Shown: positions 50,143 to 58,045 of the stretch, one piece after another | Layout: every line of letters begins with the position of its first letter | Numbering within the stretch: position 1 is the stretch's first letter | Source: JAIBJN01 sp035461525 | GTDB taxonomy: Bacteria; Actinomycetota; Thermoleophilia; Gaiellales; Gaiellaceae | NCBI GenBank assembly: GCA_035461525.1 | Contig: DATHVD010000019.1 | Location: forward strand, 1-58,045 | Length of the DNA stretch: 58,045 bases | Direction: 5' to 3' | Position numbers and translations under genes: made by a program | The notes under the pieces: generated by a model | Seen by the model: the letters and a program-made list of their open reading frames with translations, nothing else | Databases searched by the model: none | Told to the model about the DNA's origin: nothing

Positions 50143-50854
50143 CGAGTGTACGTGTCTCCGCAAGGCGTACGGCGAGGTAGGCCGCGAGGACCACGGCGAT
50201 GCCGACGACGACGTCGAGGACGAAGTGGTTCCCGGTGGCGACGACCGCGAACGCCATCGCCGCCGGCATCGCCACGGCGAACGCGCGGACGGCGAGGTGG
50301 CGCGTCGCCTGGAAGAGCACCATCCCGACGAGGAGGTTCCAGCCCGCGTGCAGGCTCGGCATGGCTGCGTACTGGTTCGTCAACGCCGGCGGCTGCAAGG
50401 CCCGGTAGCCGCTCGAGCGCAGCGTCACGGTGTCCACGATCCCGGGCTGCGCGAGCCGGGGCGGCGCGACGGGGTAGGCGGCGAAGAAGAAGAACCCGAT
50501 GAGCCCGGAGACGATCATGGCGTTCCGCAGGAGGACGTACTTGTCGCGCCGGCGGGCGTAGAGGAAGACCGCGGCCCCCGCGATCACGGGCCAGTGCCCG
50601 TAGACGTACACCCAGTTCGTGACCGCGACCAGCGCGTCGTGCCCCAGGATGAGATCCTGGGCCTGGAGCCCCCAGTCGATGCCGAGCGCCTCCTCGGCCC
50701 GCAGGACCTCGTCGGCGTTCGCGAAGGCCTCCTCGACGCGCCCTTCGGTCTGCCCGCGCACCCCGAAGTAGACGAGCACCGCGAAGCCGACGAGGGCGAC
50801 CTCGCGCAGGAGGGCCGGGATCCTGTCGAGCGCGTGCCGCAGGAGCAGGAGCAT
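49889..50854 (-). CDS. PAP2-family membrane phosphatase (inositol phosphorylceramide synthase-like), 3' end uncertain
   Basis: From GTG/ATG-type start 50854 the protein has six helices and the PAP2 motifs: AAMPSLHAGWNLL (SxxxH-like motif 2) and ATGNHFVLDVVVGIAVVLAAY (motif 3 with catalytic His and Asp). These resemble the membrane PAP2_3/aureobasidin-resistance type. After about residue 240 (ETRTLGGGERPRETSDQ) the frame enters the GDPD gene and the remaining ~80 residues look like antiframe sequence, ending at 49889. A stop codon or frame may have been lost near 50130. Catalytic core intact. Confidence 0.75.
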   Translation of the reverse strand: MLLLLRHALDRIPALLREVALVGFAVLVYFGVRGQTEGRVEEAFANADEVLRAEEALGIDWGLQAQDLILGHDALVAVTNWVYVYGHWPVIAGAAVFLYARRRDKYVLLRNAMIVSGLIGFFFFAAYPVAPPRLAQPGIVDTVTLRSSGYRALQPPALTNQYAAMPSLHAGWNLLVGMVLFQATRHLAVRAFAVAMPAAMAFAVVATGNHFVLDVVVGIAVVLAAYLAVRLAETRTLGGGERPRETSDQAGEPSVRDRAQVRELAGDSACRGEAGSEGDRGGRTPLPRPPRGAPPEDDRPDPDSLGPLEAGEPRGPAPPRA

Positions 50855-50881
50855 GCGCGCAGGTTCGCACGCGGGACCCTC

Positions 50882-51733
50882 CTAGCGCCGTGGGACGCGC
50901 CCGAGCTTGCCCGGGTTGAGAATCGTCCGGACGGCGACGACGAGCCCGTCGGCGATCTCGAGCGCCGAGACCCAGACGGGCAGGCCGTCCGCGTCGTAGA
51001 AGACGACTCCGGGGTCGCCGTTCACCCGTGCGGGCCGGTGCGTGAGCCCCTGCTCGAACGCCTTGCGGCCCCAGCCGAGGAGCGCCTTCGCTACGCGGGC
51101 CCGCCCGACCAGCGGCTCCGGGAGCGACGGCGCCCGGCCGCCGCCGTCCCCGTAGACCGTGGCGTCGGGGGCGAGCAACTCCTCGAACGCTTCCGTGTCG
51201 CCCTCCTCCCAGGCGGCGAGGAAGCGGCGGGCGACCTCCTCGCGCTCCTCGCGGGAGACGTCGAACCGCCGCCTCCCCTCGTCGATGTGGCGGTGGGCCC
51301 GGACGAGGATCTGGCGGCAGTTCTGCGGGCTCTTGCCGACGATCCGCGCGACCTCGTCGTAGGGGTAGTCGAAGACCTCGCGCAGCAGGAACACGGCCCG
51401 TTCGACGGGCGAGAGCTTCTCGAGCAGGTGGAGGAATGCGAGCGAGAGCGAGTCGGCGGTCTCCGCGTGGCGCGCCGCCTCGTCGCCGACGACCGGCTCG
51501 GGCAGCCACTGCCCCGGATACTCCTCGCGCCTCGCGCGCGCCGAGCGCAGCTCGTCGATGGCGAGGCGCGTCGTCACGGTGGCCAGGTACGCCTTCGGCG
51601 ACTCGGCCTCGACGGCCGCCTGCTGGTAGCGCAGGAACGCCTCCTGCACGACGTCCTCGGCCTCCTCGACGGACCCGAGCATCCGGTAGGCGATGGCGAA
51701 GAGGTAGGGCCTGAGCTCCTCGTGGGTCTCCAT
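50882..51733 (-). CDS. sigJ: ECF41-type RNA polymerase sigma factor (SigJ-like)
   Basis: A protein of 283 residues: sigma2 (about 8-75: LFAIAYRMLGSVEEAEDVVQ), sigma4 (about 105-160: LSPVERAVFLLREVFDYPYD) and a C-terminal SnoaL-like domain (about 165-283). The tail carries the ECF41 hallmarks YGDGGGRAPSL and NPGKLGRV, the segments reported to control activity of this group in place of an anti-sigma factor. Its divergent neighbour is an epimerase, the class of gene ECF41 factors typically regulate, with a matching promoter at 51774-51800. Confidence 0.93.
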   Translation of the reverse strand: METHEELRPYLFAIAYRMLGSVEEAEDVVQEAFLRYQQAAVEAESPKAYLATVTTRLAIDELRSARARREEYPGQWLPEPVVGDEAARHAETADSLSLAFLHLLEKLSPVERAVFLLREVFDYPYDEVARIVGKSPQNCRQILVRAHRHIDEGRRRFDVSREEREEVARRFLAAWEEGDTEAFEELLAPDATVYGDGGGRAPSLPEPLVGRARVAKALLGWGRKAFEQGLTHRPARVNGDPGVVFYDADGLPVWVSALEIADGLVVAVRTILNPGKLGRVPRR

Positions 51734-51773
51734 GTGTCCCGTAGACGTGATAGCAGCCGCGTCCGTGACGCCG

Positions 51774-51800
51774 TGTCACACGGCCGGCGCCCGCCTCGTC
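51774..51800 (+). promoter_or_regulatory. ECF41 promoter (TGTCACA-N16-CGTC)
   Basis: TGTCACA at 51774-51780 and CGTC at 51797-51800 with exactly 16 nt between them match the promoter consensus I recall for ECF41 sigma factors. It faces the epimerase gene at 51831, whose ATG has AAAGGAG at good spacing, and lies 41 bp from the sigma factor's own start. Confidence 0.8.
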
Positions 51801-51830
51801 CACCGGGAGTGACAGAGGAAAGGAGAAGAG

Positions 51831-52812
51831 ATGAGAGTCTTCGTCGCAGGAGCATCCGGGGCGATCGGCACACGGCTCGTCCCCCGGCTCGTCGAGCGGG
51901 GCCACGAGGTCGTCGGCACGACCCGCTCGCCGGAGAGGGCGGAGCGCCTGCGGGGCGCACGGCGCCGAGGCGGTCGTCCTCGACGTGCTCGACGCCCGCG
52001 CGGCCCTGGAGGCCGTCCGCGCTGTCGCTCCCGACGCGGTCGTCCACCAGGCCACCGCGCTCGCCGACGCGTCCGACTTCAAGCGCTTCGACCGGAGCTT
52101 CGCGGAGACGAATCGGATCCGGACCACCGGACCGACGCGCTCCTCGCAGCAGCGCGCGAGTCCGGCGTCGAGCGCTTCGTCGCGCAGAGCTACACGAGCT
52201 GGCCCTACGCCAGGGAGGGAGGGCCGGTGAAGTCGGAGGACGACCCGCTCGACCCGGCGCCGGTGCCGGCGATGCGCGAGACGCTCGCGGCGATCCGCCA
52301 CCTCGAGGAGGCGGTCGTCGCCTTCGGTGGCGTCGTCCTCCGCTACGGCGGCTTCTACGGCGATCCCGGCGACCCGCAGGTCGAGCTCGTCCGCAGACGG
52401 CGGTTCCCTCTCGTCGGCGACGGCGGCGGCGTCTGGTCGTTCGTCCATCTCGACGACGCCGCGGCGGCGACCGTCCTCGCCCTGGAGCGAGGCGCGCCCG
52501 GGATCGACAACGTCGTCGACGACGACCCGGCCCCGATGCGCGAGTGGCTGGGCACTCGCGAAGGCCGTCGGGGTGAAGCCGCCCCACCGGGTCCCGCGAC
52601 TGGTCGCCCGGCTCCTCGCCGGGGAGGCCGGGGTCGCGCTAATGACCGAGATCCGCGGCGCCTCCAACGCGAAGGCCAGGCGGGAGCTCGGCTGGACGCC
52701 GAGCTACCCGAGCTGGCGCGAGGGCTTTCCGGCCGCGTACGGGACGCCCGCCACCGGCCCGGGGCGCCGCCTTGGCGAGCGCTTCGAGCCCCGGGGCGAG
52801 GTCGTGCGCTGA
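51831..52812 (+). pseudogene. NAD-dependent epimerase/SDR gene broken by three frameshifts
   Basis: ATG 51831 starts an extended-SDR Rossmann fold (MRVFVAGASGAIGTRLVPRL, GxxGxxG). Family sequence then continues in another frame from about 51960 (LDVLDARAALEAVRAVAPDA), returns to the first frame at about 52130 (TDALLAAARESGVERFVAQS, WPYAREGG, LRYGGFYGDPG), and shifts again at about 52555 (KAVGVKPPHRVPRLVARLLA, WREGFPAAYG) to TGA 52810-52812. Three single-base indels would restore about 326 residues. It is the presumed ECF41 target. Other long genes in the window are intact, so decay is more likely than general sequence error, though local error is possible. Confidence 0.8.
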
Positions 52813-52921
52813 CGGACCGGACGCCCGGCCGCCGCCCGCGCGAAGGTACGGTTTCCCACACCTCGCAGGTCGTGCAGACCCGCTGGCGGCGGCGGGACCC
52901 GGCTGCGTAGGCTGACCTGAG

Positions 52922-53926
52922 GTGTCCTCTCCCCCCGTCATCGAGGTCCGCGACCTCGTCAAGGTGTACGGCGGCGAGACTCGCGCTGTCGACGGGATCG
53001 GCTTCGAGGTCGCCTCCGGCGAGCTCTTCGGCTTCCTTGGCCCGAACGGGGCCGGGAAGACGACGACGATCCGCATCCTCGCCACGCTCCTCAGCGCGAC
53101 GAGCGGCACGGCGCGCGTGGCCGGGTTCGACGTCGCCTCGCAGCCGGAGGAGGTGCGGCGGCGGCTCGGCCTCGCCATGCAGGCCCCTGCCCTCGACGCC
53201 TTCTCCACCGGGCGCGAGACGATCGAGCTCGCCGGCCGCCTCCACCGCGTCCCCTCGTCCGAGCTGAAGCGCCGCACGGACGAGCTGCTCGAGCTCACGG
53301 GGCTGACGAAGGTGGCCAAAAAGCTGACGGGCACGTACTCGGGCGGCATGCGCCGCCGGCTCGACCTGGCGAGCGCGCTCGTGCACCGGCCGGACGTGCT
53401 CATCCTCGACGAGCCCACCGAGGGCCTCGACCCGCAGAGCCGCACCGCCCTCTGGGAGGAGCTCGAGCGGATCGGCGAGAGCGGCACCACCATGCTCCTG
53501 ACCACGCACTACATGGAGGAGGCCGACCGGCTCTGCAGCCGCCTGGCGATCATCGACGAGGGCCGCATCGTCGTCGAGGGCGCGCCGGCCGATCTGAAGC
53601 GCAGCGTCGGCGTCGACACGGTCGTGCTCGAGCTGGACGGCGCGGAGGCCGACGGGGCCGTCGAGCGGCAGCGCGAGGATGTCCGCCTCCTGCTCGACGG
53701 CGTGGTCGCGCCCGAGGCGATCGCGCCTCACGCGGGCGGTGTCAGCCTGGCGATCGAGAACGCGAGCACGGCCATCCCCCACCTCCTCCGCCGCCTCGAC
53801 GACGACCGCGTGCGGATCTCCGGGCTGCGCATGAGCCAGCCGTCGCTCGACGACGTCTTCCTGAGGTACACCGGCCGCCACATCCGTGAGGAGGCGGCCG
53901 ACCAGCCGCTCGTCATCGGGTGGTAG
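52922..53926 (+). CDS. DrrA-type ABC transporter ATP-binding protein
   Basis: 334 residues: Walker A GPNGAGKTT (about 42-50), signature YSGGMRRRLDLA, Walker B VLILDEPTEGLDPQ, switch His in TTHYMEEADRL, and a C-terminal extension typical of daunorubicin-resistance DrrA-like ATPases. It powers export by the permease downstream. GTG 52922 has TAGGCT eight bases upstream, consistent with a leaderless transcript. Confidence 0.92.
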   Translation: MSSPPVIEVRDLVKVYGGETRAVDGIGFEVASGELFGFLGPNGAGKTTTIRILATLLSATSGTARVAGFDVASQPEEVRRRLGLAMQAPALDAFSTGRETIELAGRLHRVPSSELKRRTDELLELTGLTKVAKKLTGTYSGGMRRRLDLASALVHRPDVLILDEPTEGLDPQSRTALWEELERIGESGTTMLLTTHYMEEADRLCSRLAIIDEGRIVVEGAPADLKRSVGVDTVVLELDGAEADGAVERQREDVRLLLDGVVAPEAIAPHAGGVSLAIENASTAIPHLLRRLDDDRVRISGLRMSQPSLDDVFLRYTGRHIREEAADQPLVIGW

Positions 53927-53944
53927 GAGCGCGCGAGAGAGCCC

Positions 53945-54715
53945 GTGACCGCCTTCGCGTACGAGACCTTCCACCTCGGCGTCCGGACGACGCGCCGGTT
54001 CCTGCGCGTGCCGGCCAACTGGGTGAGCATCGTCTTCTTCCCGCTCATCCAGCTCCTCGTCTTCAGTCAGCTCTACAAGGACGTAGTGCAGCTCCCGGGC
54101 TTCGGCGAGGAGACGAGCTACCTCGCCTACCTCGCGCCCGGCCAGGTCGTCTTCGCCGCCTTCCTCGCCGTCGCCTGGTCGGGGTACGGCCTCCTCGTCG
54201 AGTACCGCAGCGGCTACCTCGACAAGCTGCGCGCGAGCCCCATCCGTCGCTGGTCGATCCTCGCCGGAGAGCAGGTGCCGCTCTTCCTGCAGGCGGCGGC
54301 GATGGCCGGCATCCTCCTGGCGATCAGCATCGCGCTCGGCGTCGGCCTCGCCACGGGCGTCCCCGGCTTCCTGCTGATCATGGCCCTCGCCGGGCTCTTC
54401 GGCCTCGCCTTCTCCGGGCTCAGCTTCGTGCCGGCGCTCCTGACGAAGAGCGAGCAGGCGACCAGCACGTTCTCGCTGCTCCTCTTCCCCGTCATCTTCA
54501 TCTCCACGGCCTTCGTGCCGGTGGAGCTCATGCCCGGCTGGATGCAGGTCGTGAACGACTGGAATCCGGTCACCTTCCTCATCGAGGCGATCCGCCCGCT
54601 CCTGACGACCGGCTACGACTGGAACGCGATCGGCAAGGCGCTCCTCTCGCTGGCGGTCGTCGGCGCCGTCATGCAGACGGCGACGCTCTGGGCCTTCGCC
54701 AGGCTGGCGCGCTGA
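53945..54715 (+). CDS. DrrB-type ABC-2 permease
   Basis: 256 residues with six helices and the ABC-2 pattern: FFPLIQLLVFSQLY, YRSGYLDKLRASPIRRWSIL (coupling region) and PVIFISTAFVPVELMPGW. It starts at GTG 53945, 18 nt after the ATPase gene, and forms the exporter with it. Drug or lipid export is likely; the following MMPL gene suggests an envelope-lipid or efflux locus. Confidence 0.9.
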   Translation: MTAFAYETFHLGVRTTRRFLRVPANWVSIVFFPLIQLLVFSQLYKDVVQLPGFGEETSYLAYLAPGQVVFAAFLAVAWSGYGLLVEYRSGYLDKLRASPIRRWSILAGEQVPLFLQAAAMAGILLAISIALGVGLATGVPGFLLIMALAGLFGLAFSGLSFVPALLTKSEQATSTFSLLLFPVIFISTAFVPVELMPGWMQVVNDWNPVTFLIEAIRPLLTTGYDWNAIGKALLSLAVVGAVMQTATLWAFARLAR

Positions 54716-54793
54716 GACGGGCCCGCGACCGATGACTTCCCGTGCCCCAGACGGTCCCTGCGCAGTGACCGACGAACGAGAGAGGAGAGGACG

Positions 54794-57079
54794 ATGACGA
54801 ACACCCCCCCGCTGGAGCGGCGCGCGGCGCACGAACGCCTGTCGACCGGAGCGCTCGCACGCTGGACCCGCGCCTGCGCGACCCACCCCTGGCGCGTGGT
54901 CGGCGCCTGGATCGGCATCTTCGCGGTGCTCGTCGTCGCCGTGGGTGCGTTCGGCGGGAGCCTCCGCGACGAGTTCGAGATCCCCGGCTCCGACACGCAG
55001 CGGGCGACCGAGCTGATCGAGTCCGAGTTCGCGTCCGAGCAGGGAGGCGTGCTCAACCTCGTCTTCGCGGCGCCGGTCGGCGAGCGGCTCGACACGGAGC
55101 GGCAGGCCGCCATCGAGGACGCGATCGCGCGGATCCAGACCGACGAGTTCGCCCCCACCGAGGAGGAGGCCGGCATCGACAACGTCGGCGACCCCTTCGC
55201 CGACGACACCGTCTCGGACGACGGGCGCATCGCCTACACCGAAGCGCAGTTCGACCGGGTGATCTACGAGGCCGATCGCGAGGCGGTCGTCGCCGTGCAG
55301 GACGCCGTGCGCGAGACCGTGGAGCCGGCCGGCATCACGGCCGAGTTCAGCGGCGACGCGGAGTTCCCGCCCATCGAGCAGGGAATCCAGGAGGTGCTCG
55401 GCCTGCTCGCGGCGATCCTCGTCCTGCTTCTCGTCTTCCGCACGTTCGTCGCCTCGTTCATCCCGATCGTGCTCGCGCTCACGGCCGTCTTCACGGCCTT
55501 CATGCTCCTCTTCATCCTCGCCGGCCTCACCGACATCAACACGGTGACGCCGCTCCTCGTCTCGATGATCGGACTCGGGGTCGGCATCGACTACTCCCTC
55601 TTCATCGTCACGCGCTTCCGGCAGCTCCTGCACGAGGGCCTCTCGCCCGCGGACGCGGCCGCCGAGGCGGGAGCGTCGGCCGGGCGCGCCGTCATCTTCG
55701 CGGGCACGACGGTCGCAATCTCGGTGACCGGGCTGGCCTTCTTCGGGCTCGACTTCGTCACGAAGCTGGGCATCGGCAGCGCGCTCGGCGTGCTCACGAC
55801 GGTGCTCATCGCCAACTCGCTCCTGCTCGCGGTACTGCGCCTGCTCGGGCACAGGATCGACCGCCTGAAGGTGCCGTTCCTGCGTCAGGTGGACGACTCC
55901 GAGGCCGCGCGGGAGAAGACGCTCGTCGCCCGCTGGGGCCGGTTCGTCACCGCCCACGCGGGCGTCGTCTTCGTCGTGCTCCTCCTCGCCGGCCTCGCGC
56001 TCGCGTCCACGTCGGCGCTCGTGCGCCTCGGAGCCGCCGACCAGGGGACGCAGCCGGAGGAGCAGACGAGCCGCCGCGCCTACGACCTCCTCGCCGAGGG
56101 CTTCGGCGCCGGGTTCAACGGGCCGATCCCGATCGTCGTCGACGTGAACGGCGACCCCGAGGCGCCGCAGCGGCTCTACGACCGCCTTCAGGGCTTCGAG
56201 GGCGTCGCCTCCGTCGGCGAGCCCCAGCTCAACGACGAGGAGACCGTGGCCATCGTCTTCGTCACGCCGGACTCGGCCCCGCAGGACGAGGAGACCGACC
56301 GGCTCGTCGAGCGCCTGCGCAGCGACGTCGTGCCGGCCGCGACCGAGGGAGGCGACGCGGTCGCGTACGTCTCGGGCCTGACCGCGGCTTTCAAGGACAT
56401 CGGCGACCGGATCGTGGAGCGGCTCCCGCTCTTCCTCCTCTACATCATCGGAGTGACGTTCATCCTGCTGGCGATGGCCTTCCGATCGATCGTGATCTCG
56501 CTCACGGCGGCGGTGACGACGATCATGTCGGCGTTCATCGGCTTCGGCGTGCTCGGCCTCGTGGTGCAGCAGGGCCACCTGCTCGGGCTCACGGGCCTCG
56601 ACCGGACGGGGCCGATCGAGACCTTCGTGCCGCCGATAGCCTTCGCCATCCTCTTCGGGCTCTCGATGGACTACATGGTCTTCATCATGAGCCGCATCCG
56701 GGAGGAGCACGTCCACGGCCTCCACACCCGCGCGGCGGTCGAGCACGGAGTGGCCGCGATCGGCCGCGTCGTCGTCGCGGCGGCGCTGATCATGGGAACC
56801 GTCTTCGCGGCCTTCATCCTCAGCGCCGACCGGATCCCGAAGGAGTTCGGGCTCCTGCTCGCGGTCGCGATCCTGACGGACGCGCTCGTCGTCAGGATGA
56901 CGCTCGTGCCCGCCTTCCTCACCCTCCTGGGCGAGAAGTCGTGGTACATCCCGCGCTGGCTCGACCGCGCGCTCCCGAACATCACGATCGAGTCCCCGCA
57001 CGACGGCGACGCGCCGCTGCGCGGCGCCGTCCCGGAGCCGGCGGCGGAGACCCCGCGCGAGCCGGCGGCGAAGCTCTGA
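54794..57079 (+). CDS. MMPL-family RND transporter
   Basis: 761 residues in two MMPL/RND halves, each a helix, a large extracytoplasmic loop and five more helices. Half one has GVGIDYSLFIVTRFRQLL with the charged GxxxDY motif, and half two has FGLSMDYMVFIMSRIREEH. Both Asp-Tyr pairs used for proton coupling are present. Such proteins export lipids or hydrophobic molecules in Actinomycetota. ATG 54794 is preceded by GAGAGGAGAGG. It lies 78 bp after drrB, probably in the same operon. Confidence 0.92.
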   Translation: MTNTPPLERRAAHERLSTGALARWTRACATHPWRVVGAWIGIFAVLVVAVGAFGGSLRDEFEIPGSDTQRATELIESEFASEQGGVLNLVFAAPVGERLDTERQAAIEDAIARIQTDEFAPTEEEAGIDNVGDPFADDTVSDDGRIAYTEAQFDRVIYEADREAVVAVQDAVRETVEPAGITAEFSGDAEFPPIEQGIQEVLGLLAAILVLLLVFRTFVASFIPIVLALTAVFTAFMLLFILAGLTDINTVTPLLVSMIGLGVGIDYSLFIVTRFRQLLHEGLSPADAAAEAGASAGRAVIFAGTTVAISVTGLAFFGLDFVTKLGIGSALGVLTTVLIANSLLLAVLRLLGHRIDRLKVPFLRQVDDSEAAREKTLVARWGRFVTAHAGVVFVVLLLAGLALASTSALVRLGAADQGTQPEEQTSRRAYDLLAEGFGAGFNGPIPIVVDVNGDPEAPQRLYDRLQGFEGVASVGEPQLNDEETVAIVFVTPDSAPQDEETDRLVERLRSDVVPAATEGGDAVAYVSGLTAAFKDIGDRIVERLPLFLLYIIGVTFILLAMAFRSIVISLTAAVTTIMSAFIGFGVLGLVVQQGHLLGLTGLDRTGPIETFVPPIAFAILFGLSMDYMVFIMSRIREEHVHGLHTRAAVEHGVAAIGRVVVAAALIMGTVFAAFILSADRIPKEFGLLLAVAILTDALVVRMTLVPAFLTLLGEKSWYIPRWLDRALPNITIESPHDGDAPLRGAVPEPAAETPREPAAKL

Positions 57080-57097
57080 GGGAACGGGCGGAGCGCC

Positions 57098-58045
57098 TCA
57101 GCCGTGGAAGACGGCGAGGCGCTCCGCCTCCTCCTCGACCTCGCGCCGAGCCACCCGAGACAGACGGCCGAAGGGCTCGACGGCGATCCGCCCCCGCTCC
57201 GGGCGCCACGTCCCGGCGACGGCGCCGTCGACGAGGAACGTGGCCACCGACTGCGGCGTCCTCGTCGAGAAGACCCGCGGGCGATGCTCCTCGGGAAGAA
57301 TCCCGGTGCGGCGCGCGTGAGCGAGCAGCGTTGCGTCCCAGGTCGGCAGGAACCGCACCGGCGCCGGTGTCTCCGGGTCGGGAAGCGGTGCGCGCGGGAG
57401 GTCGACGAGCTCGTCGCCGTCCTCGGCGCAGAAGCGGCGGAGCGGAATGCGCGCGAGCGCGGCCGCGGCCGCGGTGACCGAGATTCCGCCCCAGTCGGCG
57501 ATCTCGCGCGGGCGCGCGGGCCCGAAGCCTGCGAGGTAGCGGCGGACGAGCAGCTCGCGCCCGTCCTCCGGCGAGGATTCACCCGACGGGCCCAGCCACT
57601 CGTCGGCGAGGGCGAAGAGGTCGGCGCGCCGCCGCTCCCACGTCCCGGAGGGCGGCACGCGGACGAGATCGACCCAGAGACCCACCCCGTTCCAGCCGGC
57701 CGGGTCGAGCCCGAGGTCACGCATGAGCTCGTCGCGCGGGCGCGGCCCGTCGGCGAGGAGCTCGCGCAGGCGCGCCGCGTCCTCGGCGAGCCCGCGGGCC
57801 TGGAAGCGTCCGCGATGGGAGCGGAGCCAGCTCTCGCGCCGCGCCTCACGCACCCCGGCGGCGAGGGGCGCGAAGTCGCGGGCGGAGGTGAGGTGAATCG
57901 TGATCCGCATGAGCGTCGCCTGCACGACGCTCCGCCGCTCGAGCGCGCGCGTTAGCGCGTCGCGGTCGAAGCCGGCCACGCGCGACCAGAGGCCGACGTA
58001 CCCGGACGGCGCGTACTGCATCTGGATCCCGCCGACCCGCTCGAG
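57098..58045 (-). CDS. winged-helix DNA-binding domain protein (HTH_42/AlkZ-like), 5' end beyond window
   Basis: The frame is open to the right edge (8 more codons before the ATG at 58021), so the N-terminus is missing. The visible part begins LERVGGIQMQYAPSGYVGLWSRV, then RRSVVQATLMRITIHLTSARDF, LRELLADGPRPRDELM, WNGVGLWVDLVRVPPSGTWE and a C-terminal LPTWDATLLAHARRTGILPE. These match the HTH_42 'winged helix DNA-binding domain' family, related to AlkZ/YcaQ glycosylases that repair crosslinked or alkylated DNA. Typical full length is about 370 residues. The catalytic QxQ-like motif may be the IQMQ visible here. Confidence 0.85.
   Translation of the reverse strand, partial: LERVGGIQMQYAPSGYVGLWSRVAGFDRDALTRALERRSVVQATLMRITIHLTSARDFAPLAAGVREARRESWLRSHRGRFQARGLAEDAARLRELLADGPRPRDELMRDLGLDPAGWNGVGLWVDLVRVPPSGTWERRRADLFALADEWLGPSGESSPEDGRELLVRRYLAGFGPARPREIADWGGISVTAAAAALARIPLRRFCAEDGDELVDLPRAPLPDPETPAPVRFLPTWDATLLAHARRTGILPEEHRPRVFSTRTPQSVATFLVDGAVAGTWRPERGRIAVEPFGRLSRVARREVEEEAERLAVFHG

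Noticed and set aside
51831..52812. Programmed frameshifting in the epimerase gene
   Set aside because: Three separate shifts at sites without slippery sequences or following structures are better explained by decay or errors.
52355..57001. A 1548-codon minus-strand open frame, and similar giant antisense frames (5577-8375, 20435-23782, 21904-24831, 34674-36791)
   Set aside because: They lie opposite clearly real genes, have Arg/Gly/Glu-rich repetitive composition without domains, and are expected from extreme GC at third codon positions.

Overview
This is a very G+C-rich window (about 70% by eye) with strong GC bias at third codon positions, frequent GTG starts and long spurious antisense reading frames. 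The gene set (fused-subunit KorA/KorB, CtaG, an ECF41/SigJ sigma factor, NarL-type two-component genes, DrrAB/MMPL exporters, IspH) points to an actinomycete-type bacterium. A deep lineage such as Thermoleophilia/Gaiellales would fit, but that placement is inference. Most genes sit in short tight operons with GTGA/ATGA overlaps, and many first genes have a TAnnnT -10 box only 6-9 nt before the start codon, as expected for leaderless mRNAs.

Layout. 1-5.2 kb: the 3' end of glutamate synthase, a VOC protein, an ATP-grasp enzyme, a thioredoxin-fold lipoprotein divergent from ccdA, a HAD protein and a secreted subtilase. 5.4-8.5 kb: beta-phosphoglucomutase plus a GH65 disaccharide phosphorylase. 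8.6-14.3 kb: AI-2E-type permease, tRNA-Gly, CtaG, an ABC exporter and a cyclase-receiver fusion. 14.3-17.9 kb: a lower-GC, poorly coding accessory stretch with an M15-like peptidase, a transposase remnant and a secreted protein, ending at tRNA-Pro. 17.9-24.8 kb: two DMT transporters, a CAP protein and a response regulator with a 1313-residue multi-GAF histidine kinase. 24.8-34.7 kb: a possible structured RNA, ispH, ileS, trxA and several small genes. 34.6-43.1 kb: a GT-C-like membrane protein, a GlcD-type oxidase, korAB and a NarL-type two-component pair. 43-50.9 kb: two LPG-synthase-type flippase-like proteins, a Rieske oxidoreductase, a PRTase-hydrolase pair, GDPD and PAP2. 50.9-58 kb: ECF41 with its divergent but frameshifted epimerase target, DrrAB, MMPL, and a winged-helix protein running off the edge.

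Most notable. (1) The CcdA-linked TlpA-like lipoprotein has an in-frame TGA exactly where the first Cys of its CxxC should be (W-TGA-P-V-C). Twenty nt downstream is a stem-loop with a GGUC apical loop, the loop of classical bacterial SECIS elements. It is therefore a candidate selenocysteine (UxxC) disulfide oxidoreductase. (2) Four convergent gene pairs share one CTAG as both stop codons. A fifth pair (glcD/korB) looks like such a junction split by a 159-bp inverted-repeat element that duplicated the CTAG. (3) A perfect ECF41-type promoter (TGTCACA-N16-CGTC) faces a target gene carrying three frameshifts. (4) The IleRS has both class I signature motifs altered. Several genes under 50 codons were found outside the long reading frames.
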